NCBI RefSeq assembly: GCF_026210795.1
Contig: NC_089438.1
Coordinates: 3,121,501 to 3,185,500, forward strand
From: Rhizophagus irregularis
Lineage: Eukaryota; Glomeromycota; Glomeromycetes; Glomerales; Glomeraceae
DNA length: 64,000 nt
Direction: 5' to 3'
Positions 24,001-36,145 of the stretch are shown in pieces (position 1 is the first letter of the stretch; each line of letters begins with the position of its first letter). The position numbers and the translations under genes are program-made. The notes under the pieces were generated by a model. That model did not search any database and was not told the DNA's origin. It saw only the letters and a program-made list of their open reading frames with translations.

Positions 24001-26156
24001 AGATTTATTTTCAACTGGTTAACTAAACGAATATAAATAAATCTTTGTTTTAGACTCACTATTATTCAAGAAATTCTGCTAATTTGTCTCAAAAAAAAAA
24101 AAAAAAAAAAAAATGGTTAGAAAATATTGCTGAAAATATTGCGGCTAATTTTAATCCTCTAGAGTAAATGATCTAGGAGAATATGAACGCCGACAATGTC
24201 AAGATCATGGAGAGACAAGACTAAAATTTAATGAGAATAATAAAAGATGTGTACGACTAGATTTAAAAGTTTTTAATAAAATTAATTAATTTAATATATT
24301 CTTTAATAAATAAAATAAAAATTATGTTTATAAATTATCATAATACAAAAGAAACACTCTCGTAAGTCGTAACAAATATCACATGATTTAAACATTATCA
24401 TGTGATTTACGTGACAGACCTACTGACTAGAGAGGTCGTTTCTCATTTTGGCTTCAAATATTGATCATTAATGAGTTGCTCTTTTTTTGGTCTTTTTCTT
24501 TCTTAACTAAGAAACATAATACTTAATTCTTTTTTCCCGATCTTTCGAGTTTACAATGGATAACTGAATGACTTCTATTTTGATTATCTGATTTCTTAGA
24601 AAAAGAATAATATTTCACGTGATTCTGAAGAATTAAAACCATAATATATTGCTTTGTTACAACGAGAGAATAATTTTCATGAGTGAATGACATTCATAAA
24701 TATAGTATTAGGAGTAAAATTTTATAAATTTATAGTGACATAAAACGAATTGTTCGTAAAAAAAAAAAATTATAAAATGTCCGTTTTTAATATCTTTAAT
24801 TTTAATACCAATATTATTACACGCACAAGAACCTTTAGAATATAGTGAAAACTTACCTAACCTTCATTATGAAGGTTCAAACACATATCAAGATGAAAGA
24901 TAATAATACTTTTTACCCAAAGAAATAACGAAACAAATTTATAAATCCAAATTATATTTGCGCATCGTCTTCATTAATAAAATAGTTCTTCCAATTGAAA
25001 TCGATTATAATTCATTTTTCTTGATTTATTCATGGATACGGCGCAAACTCATTTGATTGTATCGTAACATTCTATAGCATTGATTGATGGTTACGTACTT
25101 ATAGAATCTAGACTCTATATACTGTATATAGAGAAATAATATTATTTGGAACGGAGTTATAAATAAGTATGTTTACTATTTAAAAAGAAAAATCACAATA
25201 TGTTAAGGATATATTGATAAGATATTTTCGATAAACTTTAAAATTAATTTTTAGAATTTTTTTTAAAAAAAAAATAAAATAAAATTAATTTTTAGGAAAT
25301 TTAATTTATGTGATAATTATCAAGTTGACACTGACCTTGATTCCAAACAAGTTTTTAATTTCTTACGAAGTATTATAAAATTATTTCGTTACTAAAAAAA
25401 ATTACGGTATTAAAAATATTAATTGCGTTAAATAAAAAAATCATTCAAAGTTTTACAAAGTATTATAACATTATTATATAAGAAAAAAGATTAATTTTTT
25501 TGCGAAAAAAAAAAAATTATAATTATCAGATAATAATTGTTGGGACAATAAGTGTCGAGTTTTAGAGTTTTGAATTTTCAGGATAATTATTGTATATTGT
25601 TGAGATTTTGAATGGTTTCCATTTGATGTTTTCTTTCAAAATAACCTTTTTATAAAATTTATATAGAACCAAATCACACTTTGAATAAAATGAAGTTACA
25701 TTGCTATACACACATATGATTTTACAATATTGATATATGATTATTCAAATTATTACAATTATTATTTATTATTAAAATTATTGACAAGGCATGATTCATT
25801 GATTCAAGATGACCATAAAAGTTCCCAAGTATTATCAAATAGAAGCGTGATTATTTAAACTCAATAAAATGCATTATTACTTCCGTTTCTATCTTTCTTG
25901 TCTCTTTTTTATTTCGTACAGATATTTAATAACAACGAAAGAATTTGTATTATTTAGCATAAAAAATATAGGTATAAGTCTTTATGAGCAACTTCCATCT
26001 TAATATCGACGTAATCGCATTTCAAGAGTAGTATATTTTTATACCAATAAAATTTGAAGATTTGTTTATTAAGAAGCATGTACAGATTTGTACAGTATAA
26101 AAAATTATATCATTATCCAACTCTTATACCATAATTGTATTACTAATTTATTCTAT
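24001..26156. other. Gene desert, end; possible secreted-protein scrap at 24783-24903
   Basis: Mostly AT-rich sequence without genes. At 24783-24903 a frame reads a hydrophobic stretch (FLISLILIPILLHA) followed by QEPLEYSENLPNLHYEG and a stop, like a secretion signal and a mature start, but the nearest ATG (24777) is in another frame. Probably a broken fragment. A hairpin cacatgat...atcatgtg is at about 24381-24404. Confidence 0.25.
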
Positions 26157-27572
26157 TTAATAGTAAAATCTAGGTTTATATAGTATTAATCTAATATTAT
26201 GCTTCTCTAAGAAATCTTTAAAATTATCACGATCATAATTATAGTAATGCCAATAATCATCATTTATACCTATTCCTAATGTTGATAAAGTTTCTTCATA
26301 TTCCATGTAATTCAACAGACCTTCTAAATTCATAATTGTACCTTTCATTTTATTTTGATATAATTGTAAAGTAACTAGCCTAAAATTTTTAATATATTTA
26401 AAAATCATTTCAAAACCTTTTTTACAAACCCCAGAAATTGATAATGAATTAATATTTGGACAATATTGAGTCAAAGCAATTAAAGTATCATCATTAATTG
26501 ATTTTTTATTATCTTCTTCACCAATTGTTAAAGAAGATAAATTATTTCCAGCTTTTTTTATAATCAAAGTAGTTACCTCAGATGACCAATCATTAAAAGA
26601 TAAATCTAACTTTTTAAGATTATTGAATGAAGTAAATAAATCAATATCTTCAAATTTTAATCCTTCATTAGATCTTAATACCAGTACTTCTAAATTAATG
26701 CATTTAAGAATATAATCAAATGATATTTTGCTAAAATCCAAATTGTTTAATACCAATTTAGTTATAGAATTTGCTCTTAATTCTAAAATATTTGTGATAA
26801 GATCATCAAATTTATCAGCATTCCATTTAACACTTTTATAATCAAAAATGAATTCCTCTAGATTATTTTTTGATTTTACAAGAGAAATAAAATCTTTTGT
26901 ACATTTATTATCATATAATATATTTATTTTTAAACTAGAAAGATTTTGAAAGTGATTTTTAAAAAAATTAATATACATTCTTGCTATATTGATATCATAC
27001 TCCCCATCACAATATAATATAAGATGATCCAAATATTTAATTTTGTGTTGCATGATTTTCAATATTTTTTTATCATTAAAACGTATATTCCAATTTAAAC
27101 AATTTAATCTTTGACTTTGTCTCATAATTGAATGAAAGAGATGGTTTTTTAATATTTCAACTTCATTATGATAAATTGGGTTCATTAAATAATTTTTTTT
27201 TTTGAAAATTTTATACCATGAAATTACTGCATTACTTAAATCACGAATATTAAATTCTTTTAAATATTTTCCATATTCAAATAAAAGTGGTATTTTATTT
27301 TCATTATAGTTCTCGAATTCACTGTTTAAGATTGAGATAACTTTCTTATGATCATCTTCATTGAAACAATTAATATAAGTTTGTATGATAAAATAATGTT
27401 TACTTTCAACTTTTATATTGCAAAATTTAAATGGATTTTCCCAAAGAATAGGGATTGTTAATTCACAAATCTGCTTATTCAAAAGTAGGAAATTGAATAA
27501 ACTAGCACCATCATCTTTTAACTTATTAATAATTTCAAAAATAATATCTATATTAAAAGTGGGTAGGGTCAT
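26157..27572 (-). CDS. F-box/LRR-like protein, single exon
   Basis: An uninterrupted 471-residue frame. Residues about 4-45 fit the degenerate F-box of this fungal family (hydrophobic start FNIDIIFEIINKL, then LLLNKQICELTIPILWENP). The rest is leucine- and isoleucine-rich with irregular LRR-like units such as LTKLVLNNLDFS, LEVLVLRSN, LKKLDLSFNDWS and INSLSISGVC. F-box proteins recruit substrates to SCF ubiquitin ligases, with the repeats binding the target; the target is unknown. The ATG at 27572 is the first in frame and leaves the F-box at the N-terminus as expected. No intron or damage seen. Relatives at 36793 and 50680. Confidence 0.85.
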   Translation of the reverse strand: MTLPTFNIDIIFEIINKLKDDGASLFNFLLLNKQICELTIPILWENPFKFCNIKVESKHYFIIQTYINCFNEDDHKKVISILNSEFENYNENKIPLLFEYGKYLKEFNIRDLSNAVISWYKIFKKKNYLMNPIYHNEVEILKNHLFHSIMRQSQRLNCLNWNIRFNDKKILKIMQHKIKYLDHLILYCDGEYDINIARMYINFFKNHFQNLSSLKINILYDNKCTKDFISLVKSKNNLEEFIFDYKSVKWNADKFDDLITNILELRANSITKLVLNNLDFSKISFDYILKCINLEVLVLRSNEGLKFEDIDLFTSFNNLKKLDLSFNDWSSEVTTLIIKKAGNNLSSLTIGEEDNKKSINDDTLIALTQYCPNINSLSISGVCKKGFEMIFKYIKNFRLVTLQLYQNKMKGTIMNLEGLLNYMEYEETLSTLGIGINDDYWHYYNYDRDNFKDFLEKHNIRLILYKPRFYY

Positions 27573-28361
27573 CTTTATGTGGAAGGGAAAATAGAAGTTT
27601 AGAAAAAAATTTTTTTTTCTTGAAAGTGGTTTTAACTATGAGTCATATTATATGCATAGTTATACAATCTGAATACTTATTGTATTATGTAATAATCTAT
27701 TATTTAGTGTGACATACAAATAACACAGTGTTCCTGATTTTGTAATACAAAAATTGGAAATACGATCATGATAATATTAACCAATTATTATAAATTTATG
27801 GAGAGAAATTTAGACCTTTTAAGTATATTTCATTTGTTGAAAAATTTATACAGTATTTTATACAAAGATTTAATAATATTTACTCATAATTAATAACAGT
27901 TTTTATCAACTACATCAGGAAAAATATATTTTACAACATACTTATTAATTAACATATTAGATTAGTTAGAATCCTTTTATAGCTCAACTGTAATATTGAA
28001 ATTTGTATTACTTGCCTTAATATATGTAGTTTAATATTTATTTAAACTCTATATTCAATATCGATTTTAGCATCTCAGCAAACTTACAGATAATTAATAT
28101 CAAGTTCTTCAATCCATTCGCGCTATATTACGTGTCTTAATATTTACTGTATTACACAGTATGTGTTACATATTTATTATCTTAGTACGGTAATTTGTGA
28201 TTTGTCTATCATATGTAAATCAGAATCACAGACTCGGTAGTACATTTTTTTAATTTACAGCGTGTAACGTCTGTACCGACTGTAACGTCCATTAGGCTAT
28301 ACAAATTATGCACCAACTTCGTCTTGAATCTTTTTTTTTAAAATTCTTTTAAAATTTAAGC
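27573..28361. other. Divergent intergenic region
   Basis: Shared 5' region of a minus-strand F-box-like gene and a plus-strand kinase. AT-rich; no recognisable motif or gene. Confidence 0.4.
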
Positions 28362-30562
28362 ATGTCTGATATTTGTAAAGAATTAGTTTATACTGCAATT
28401 AATAGAGCATATGCTTTAATAGATCAGAGTATTTACAATAATCAACATAAACAATATGAATTTAAAAAACAAATAATTCTTGTTGATGATTCACTTACAG
28501 AAAATGAAAAATCTGAAGCAATAAGATTATTGACTAGACTTTATGATATGGATAAAGTTTTTCTTAATGAAGGAACAAAAAGAATTTGTGAAAATTGTAA
28601 CAAAGAATGTTTAGCAACATTATTTTGTGAGCATTGTGTTCGGAATTATTTAAAGGCAAATTTTTTAAATTGGACATCTAGAAATGATGATATTGATAAT
28701 TTAGTGCAAGAATGCCAACTGAAAACACTTGGACCATCTTATATAATTGAATGGATCCCATATAATAATTTTCAAAATATTAAATATTTAACAAAAGGTG
28801 GATGCTCTGAGATTTACACAGCAACATGGATTAATGGAAGATATGATAAATGGGATTCTAAAGAACAACGATTAGAAAGACGTGGAAGACAGAATGTAGT
28901 ACTTAAAAGATTAGAAAATGTTGAAAATGCAAATCAAAATTGGTTTGAAGAGGTTTGTAATCTAGAAATATTTTGAAAAGATAATAACTAAACTTTTATT
29001 TAAAAATTTTAATACATTCTTTTTGTAGACTAAATCACATTTAACTATAAGTAGTAAATGGGGAGAAGTTGTACGATGTCATGGATTAACACAAGATCCA
29101 TCAAATGGGAGTTATATGCTTGTAATGAGAAAGATGGACATAGATTTAAGAAAATATTTACAAAAAATCATAATCAACTTACATGGAAAAAAAGAATTCA
29201 AATTGTTGCTAATATAATTAAAGCACTTTTACGAGTTCATAATGAGAATGCAATTCATAGGGATTTGCATTCTGGTAATATATTATTTAATTTTAATGGA
29301 ATGGCTAGTATTAGTGATTTTGGATTTTGTGGACCTACAGATAAACCATTAAAAAGTATATATGGAAATCTTCCTTATATAGCACCTGAGGTTATTATTG
29401 GAAAAGAACCGACTTTTAAATCTGATATTTATAGTATTGCAATGCTTATGTGGGAAATTTCTTCTGGACAACCACCATTTATTAATTATGAACATAATTA
29501 TGATCTTGCTATGAAAATTGTTAATGGCATAAGACCAAAAATTGTACCAGGAACTCCTTTAGAATATAAAAATTTAATGAAACAATGTTGGGATGCTGAT
29601 CCATCAAAAAGACCTGTTATCAAAACACTTCGCAATAAAATAAGAAATCTCAATTACTTTTATCAGAGTAAATCTAACCAACCAGAAGAAAATAATAATA
29701 ATTTAGAAACAAATAATAATATCAATAGTCTAAAAAATTATACGTATAGTACAAGTAAAGTTTATCAATTTGAAAATCTTTCTGGACCAAGAAATGCAAC
29801 GGAAGGTAATAAATATTATTTACTTTTCTAGTTAATTATTTAGAGAATATTAATGCTAATAATATTATTAACTAAAATAATATAAAATAATAGAAGAACT
29901 AGAAGGTAATAAGTTATTATTTTAAATTTTCTTATTTATAAATGAGATAATTATTTTTTGATCTTATAGAATTTTATAGTAAATCTTATAACTTTTGCAT
30001 TCCTGATAACAGTAAGTATTATTAAATTAATACTAATTTGCGCATTAACTAATTGATTTGATGTTTTTTAGTTGATGATTTTGATAAATTAAATAATCAG
30101 AAGAATAGAACATCAAGAATAAGTAGTATAATTAAAGGTAATTTGACCAATCTATATTTTATTTATTTTAAGAAATAATCAAAATGAATGAATAATAATT
30201 TTACTAAATTATTTAGTTAATAGCAAAAAATTATTTAATATATTTAAAAAAAATTCAAAAAATGGCAAGTAAAGTAGTAATAATTGATTTGTTAATTTAA
30301 TCTCTTAATATTAAACATAACTAATTTCATTAAATCTTTTAGATATTCAAAATAGTAATTGTTTTAAAGAAGAAATAATACAACAAAGAAAGAATATTGA
30401 TATTGATGGTATGTGAAATAATTATTTAATTATAGAATTTATTTTATGCTGTTTTTAATTTATTTTAATATAGATGAGAATGAAGTGTACAACAATCCTA
30501 ATCTTCATTCAGAAGAACAAGATGAGTTGGAAATTCCCGATAGTAAGGATCTTTTTTTGTAA
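28362..30562 (+). CDS. Protein kinase with one-base frameshift in an A-run
   Basis: Eight exons are traceable: 28362-28952, 29029-29805, 29894-29905, 29970-30011, 30072-30137, 30217-30264, 30343-30408 and 30474-30562. The leader has CENCNKEC...CEHC and NWTSRNDDID. The loop reads KGGCSEIY (the second loop glycine is lost), then VVLK, HRDLHSGN, SDFG (here with canonical DFG), APE, SDIYSIA and the tail VYQFENLSGPRNATE. Exon 2 changes frame at 29162-29167, where an A-run has six bases but the domain needs seven; this may be an assembly error or a real lesion. The intron 30265-30342 uses a GC donor. Every tail intron is phase 1. If the run is corrected, about 563 residues. Close relative of the relic 18626-19905. 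Confidence 0.75.
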
Positions 30563-31811
30563 CAATGTTTATTTAACTTTAAAGTTATTGATTAAATTTT
30601 TTTAATAATGTATTTAGATATTTAGATACTGATGTATTTTACAAATACTATTACAATCGAAGTTATCCTTATTATAAATTATTTAAACACTAAGACTAGA
30701 GTAGTAAGATTAAACATCTTTTAAGAAGATTCTTAGTTTGTAATTTAAATTTATTTATTTATTTATATTATAACGTGCAATAAAATAAAATGTTTATCCT
30801 TATTATTTATTATTTTGATAATTTCATCCATATAGCTTCACCTTTTTATGATTTGTCTTTTCTTATTAAATAATAAAAAAAGAAATAAGCATTATCTTGG
30901 ATATATTTCTACTTTCTAGTAATTAGTGTTAATTTATTATTCGAATGATCATTATCATTCTTTGAATCGATAGAAAATTTATGAACGTTTATTAAAAAAA
31001 TTAAGTTTCGTTATTAATAAAATTCGGCATAGAATTTATTTTTTACCGAAAAATATTATTTATTCTAATGGTTTCATTAAAATTTTTTATTTTTTTTTCT
31101 AATGTTATTTATTATCCTATACCATTTTATAGAATTTATTGAATGTAATGGACAATTACCCATCATTCAGACAGAAATTAAACTTAGAGCTTGGGGCAAG
31201 CTTTCCAACGTGATTTATGGTATACGGAAATATGTGTAAAAAAGGGCCCGGGACTTATTAATCGTTTTTTATTCATATCAAATTTTTATATCTTCTACTA
31301 TAACTGTAGATTTGTGAAAACTATTACTAAGCTGATGACATCACCGCTAATTCATCAAATCCTATTTATTTTACAACTTTGCCTCATAAGCCTATGTTGA
31401 AGAAATTTAACACTTAGTTTATTTGATGCACCAATAAATCTTCTTGTTACTTTTGTCTTAAAGTCATATATTTTATCATCTTTTACCCCTATTTCACCTT
31501 AAAAATTTATATATCATGCAAGCATAAGAAAAAAAGTTTATATTAGGTCGTTAAAGATTAAAACTTTTAAAGCCAGGTTAAAGTAGGCAAAAATTTATTT
31601 GAAAATTATGTACATAATTTAGGTTAGAAACTTCCCACCTCACATCGAAAAAAAATCAGATTTATCATTATCCATTCAAGATTCTTTATTAAAAACATTG
31701 TATTCTATAAATTAAAAATATTTATTTTTTTTAAAAAAAAAAGATGATAAATAACTTAATTGTTAAGTTTTTCATAATTCAATCTATCATACTTATTACC
31801 ATACCGTTTTA
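30563..31811. other. Intergenic, no supported gene
   Basis: AT-rich. A 69-codon frame at 31191-31400 has no recognisable feature. This is the 3' side of both neighbours (convergent genes). Confidence 0.45.
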
Positions 31812-33723
31812 TTACTTAATAGGATTAGTGGATTGTTTATTACTTTGTATAATTATTTGTCTCAAATCTTGAATTTCTTGTTTAAGTTCATGCAACGTTA
31901 ACCTATTATCATCAACAATTGGAATCGATTCCTGTCCATGATTGCTACAATTATTAATTATCGAATCTGGAGTACTTATTGGCTCATGATTAGTTATAAA
32001 TTCATTTTGTATTTGTTCAATTTCTCGTCCATGATTATATGTATTTTTTTCTTCTTGGTTATTATTATTATTACTTTTCTGTCTATTTTTATTCCATCTA
32101 TATGAAAGGAAACCTACAGAAGATAAAGTCGCACCACCAATCAAAGATCCTATAATCGCGCCGGTCATAGAAGGTGCCGATTGTGATTGTACTATAATTG
32201 ATGGTGATATTGTTGATGGTGATGGTGATGTTAGTACTTTACCAGAACTTGTACTTGATTGTGGAAGAGGTGGAGGATAAAATTCATATGTCCATATATA
32301 TTCGTCAACATTACTAATATCAAGTAATAAAATATCACTTTCGGTAAATCGGTCATAACCTTCACCTATCGTTAATTAATTATATATTTTTAAAATCGTA
32401 TGTTAATCCAAATAATAGTCTAAAAAAAATTTACTTACCGAATGTTATAACCATATATTTTCCAATTACATTTGCACTATGATACGCTCGACTTTTTGGA
32501 ATTATTCCAGAAATTTTTGGAATATGCCATTCAAAATTAATTACATTTAATTCATAAAGTGAATTTTCAGGTGTAAATTTTTGATTTAAAGCAGGAGCAC
32601 CTCCATAAATTATTACTCTTTGGCCATCCGATCCTATTAACATAAGATTTATTAATATGAAACGGGTTTCAATTGTTATTATATTCTTTATTTAAACACA
32701 TACCGAGAACGGCAGAAAAACCATTCCTACCGGAAGGCACTATTCCTGAGGTCGTCTATATTTAAGAAAGATGATGTTAGGCGGTGAATTATTTTTTGAT
32801 TGAGTAATTTATATCAACTTACTTTTGTATTCCAATTATCGTTGATTGTATCATATAAATAGACCTATAAATATATTAAAAATGAAATTATTATAGTTAG
32901 TCAATTTGTTTTGTAAATATATTTAAATCAAAGATCGCAAAATTAATTATAATAATTTACCTGGTTCAATGTTAGTACATCACCATTGAAACCACCTTGA
33001 ATAACAAATAGTTTATTAAAAACAATATATTGTTAAAATAGTAAAATCATAAAAACTTTGCTTACTCATATAAATTATCCTATTATCAGGTAATAAAGTG
33101 GCACCATAATTCATTCTTGCAGTCGGCGCATCAAATGAACTTCCCAGTTCCCAAATAAGCTTTTTTGTATCTAATATAAGCATATCATTATTAAAAAAAT
33201 GTGTATTCTTCCCGAGTACAAGTCCACCCCATAGATACATTTTTCCATTTCGGTCTATAATACCGGTCAATACATTCTTTTTCATAGAAATATTGCCATT
33301 TAATTTTGGAGGAATATTATCAATTATTTGTGGGATACTCCATGAATTACTTTTCGGATTAAAGATATAAACAAAATCCGTTACAGTGACATCGACATAT
33401 CCTCCATATAAGAATAAACTATTATTATTCTCACCACCATTCACTGATACAGCATGATAATGTGAAGGAACAGTATTAATGCTTGATAAATCTTTCCATA
33501 ACAAATTTCGAGTAATAAATGGGACAGAGACATCAAGATAAAAAAAATCTTTTCCAACTTCAAGAGGCTTGTAACCACCCAAAATATACAATTTATCATC
33601 AATGAGCGTTGCAGTATGTCTCGATCGTTCCATTGGCTTATAGGGCGTCATTTGACAATTTATTCCGATTAATAATTGAAGTAAAAACCATAACGTAAAG
33701 TATATTAAATTTTTTTGTGTCAT
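31812..33723 (-). CDS. Secreted/transmembrane kelch-repeat protein
   Basis: Six exons (33723-33066, 32995-32961, 32864-32823, 32755-32704, 32633-32439, 32365-31812) give about 511 residues. A signal peptide (residues 1-23, hydrophobic LIYFTLWFLLQLLIGINC) precedes six kelch-type blades, for example HTATLIDDKLYILGGY, NNSLFLYGGY, GKMYLWGGL and RVIIYGGA, enough for a beta-propeller. A Ser/Pro-rich stalk, one membrane helix (GAIIGSLIGGATLSSVGFLS) and a polar, Asn-rich cytoplasmic tail with a coiled-coil-like LHELKQEIQDLRQIII follow. The predicted topology is propeller outside, tail inside, so an adhesion or sensor role is plausible; ligand unknown. The exon 1/2 junction gives SGFNG where the family would have GGFNG, so that splice site is the weakest point. 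Confidence 0.85.
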
Positions 33724-33946
33724 TATTGCACTTTCTTTATTAAAAAGAGTTTCAAGTGGACCAAAATTCTTTTTTAGAGTTGTTCATTAATTAGAAAATC
33801 AGAAAATAATTAATGAACGGTAGGTCTACGATTAAAGCTTTGTTTATATTATTTAATAATACAAAGCAACAAACAAGTTATACAAAATCCATTGTGAGCA
33901 AATAACTTTAGCCTCGCTTTAATTATATTTAATAAATAAACTATAT

Positions 33947-34285
33947 TTGGAAGTTATTAATGAAAGTAATGAAAATAAGCATCAAAGAAGCCATTACAAT
34001 TCACTTGTCACTTTATTGGTTCGAACGATGTACTATAATAATATTCGTGCGTGTATGGCGCGCATTATTTGTATTGAACACTACACTGTATTTGTCACAC
34101 CTGTGACTCTGCTGCGCCCTTTGGCGTTTGTTCAATGGAATAATAGCATTCCTATGATCAAAACATACGAAAATTTCTTAGAATTCCGTTACAGGCACAG
34201 TCGTTCAACAATGAAGTTAGTCAACATCAAAAGCTTACACCGGGATCTAATCGACTGGACACTTATCTGGTTGATCCTTCGATAA
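33947..34285 (+). CDS. Hypothetical 112-residue frame, weak
   Basis: An intact ATG-to-stop frame with base composition less AT-rich than its flanks and a basic, Arg/Leu-rich product. No signal peptide, domain or neighbour supports a function. It may be a fragment of a longer eroded gene or a chance frame. Confidence 0.15.
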   Translation: MEVINESNENKHQRSHYNSLVTLLVRTMYYNNIRACMARIICIEHYTVFVTPVTLLRPLAFVQWNNSIPMIKTYENFLEFRYRHSRSTMKLVNIKSLHRDLIDWTLIWLILR

Positions 34286-34376
34286 AACTAAAATTATTCC
34301 ACAAATCAAAAATACCCTCCAGTCTCCACATATTACCTAATTTTGGCCGCGCTAAACCTATATAGCCCTACATCGG

Positions 34377-34923
34377 TATCGGGACTTTTCGCCGAAATCC
34401 ATCTCACCGAACCATTTTGCCGAAGCCTTTTCACCAAATGGACATTTTCCGAATAAAACGTTTCTCTGAAAAATTATTTATTTCATTTTGGTTATTAATA
34501 CTAAATACATTACTGATAAAGAAATCTTTATCTAGAAAATTATTGAATTAGATGAAATTTATTAAATTTATCTAATCTTTATAGATTGGTTGTTTATAAT
34601 ACATTAATGTTTTTTACTTACTTTTTCGTGTATAAATGTATTTATATACTATATACTAATACTTATTGTATAACAATTAATATCAGTAACTTGAATGTTA
34701 GATTGAAATATCCTGAAAAAAGAGATTTAAAATAAATAGAATTTTTTTTTTATCTTCATTTACGCGTTGAATATTCTTTATAAAAATGTTAGTCGCAAAC
34801 CATTTTCGGCGAAATGTACTATTCAATGAAATAGAATTCGGTGAAATGGACGAAATGTACTTGTGAAACATCCCCTTAGCGAAACATCCATTCGGCAAAA
34901 TGGCTTCGGAAAAATGTACCGTA
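34377..34923. mobile_element. Inverted-repeat element with reiterated gccgaa modules
   Basis: The two ends are imperfect inverted repeats built from repeated cattttgccgaa-type words (left about 34381-34445; right, as complement, about 34800-34923). Interior AT-rich, no coding. Looks like a non-autonomous transposon whose subterminal repeats could be transposase-binding sites. Exact ends and target duplication unresolved. Confidence 0.5.
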
Positions 34924-35078
34924 ATCTCCTACACTATATGTGAACATGCCAAAATGTTTCTCAGCTACTGAAGACAACGAACGCTTATACACGTGTATTG
35001 CACACAGGAATAAGATACATCAAAATCTTTATTGTTAGATCATAAACAACTACTTATAGAAAAATTTAAGGTTATGCC

Positions 35079-35636
35079 TTACGGTGTCCAGTCCGATGAT
35101 CTTCCTGAGTCCAGTCATGTCAACTTTTAGCATAGTCATGTGAATTTGGGTCCGGATCATCAGACCTTGCGGTCCAATGATTCGCTTAAAATTACTTGAT
35201 TATAGAGCTTGATCTACACGACTTTTTTTTTTACATTCGCTTTATAATGAGAGTTATTATAAAAAAATTTTTTTACTATTAAATATTTAATGAGATAATG
35301 GTTTTAGTAATGATATAACCTCTTGCTTCAATAAATTAAGATGCAATTAATTTTGTTAAAGCTTTTAACCATTTTATTGTATAAAAAAATGTTTATTTAA
35401 ATCTAAACTAAAAATTATTAAATACGAGAAAAAAAAATAAAATGTAGATCGGTCATGTAAATTTAGTTTGGTCCGATTGATCAAAATCACAGGACTCAGC
35501 ACAGTTAATTTAGTCCAGGTCCAGTGGTAGCGAAGTCTGATCAAAGTTTAAATTCGGTCTGCATCAAAATTCACATGACTGTGCTAAAAATTTACATGAC
35601 TGGACTCAGAAAGATCATCGGACCGGACTCAGTAAA
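35079..35636. mobile_element. Inverted-repeat DNA element, about 560 bp
   Basis: Long terminal inverted repeats of more than 60 bp: the left arm contains gtccgatgatcttcctgagt and ccagtcatgt, and the right arm its complement with few mismatches. Both arms also carry internally repeated catgtgaatt/ggtccgg words. No transposase. No target duplication found. A short frame starting at 35524 lies partly in the right arm and is not a gene. Confidence 0.65.
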
Positions 35637-35726
35637 GATATACTCAAAAATTTATAGACTTATAGATGACACTTCAACAAGCTCATCCTCATATCACCGC
35701 TTACTCAATAATTCAGACATTTTTAA

Positions 35727-36145
35727 ATGGATCCTTACGATGAATGTATACTTAATGCTCCACGTATTCATAAACAACTAACAATGCTTATCAATAAATA
35801 TATCCCTAAACCCTCTGTCGCTAAACACACTTTATTAGCCATCTTTAATATCTTCTCACAGAAAATCAGAGGAAAATTCTGTATTTATACAGCGCTGTAT
35901 TTTTAAAGAAAGAAATTATGATAAATTTTCAATTTGGAAATATGAAGAAGAATCTGATCGAGTTACTAGTCGCTTGGGAGGTGAATCGCCTGGTAATGAG
36001 TTGCTAGTCGCTTGGGAAAAACAAAACGGCATCATGAAACGTCTGAAAAAACGCGAAAAAGTGAACATAAATAAACCTTACAACGCCCAAACCGTAATAA
36101 CACCTGAAGATCCTCAACCTGATATCATTTTCAATCCTGGCTAGT
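35727..36145 (+). pseudogene. Eroded coding fragment, unrecognised
   Basis: A 59-codon frame (35727-35906, starting MDPYDECILNAPRIHK) is followed in another phase by a frame about 35940-36144 that contains SRLGGESPGNELLVAWE and TVITPEDPQPDIIFNPG. Base composition is markedly less AT-rich than the flanks. It looks like one gene broken by a shift, perhaps transposon-derived; no family recognised. Confidence 0.35.

Noticed and set aside
34019-34029. ggttcgaacg as a tRNA B-box
   Set aside because: No matching A-box, acceptor stem or anticodon arm at proper spacing; no tRNA gene found in the window.
35524-35781. 85-codon frame
   Set aside because: Begins inside the right arm of the inverted-repeat element 35079-35636 and runs out of it; no domain.
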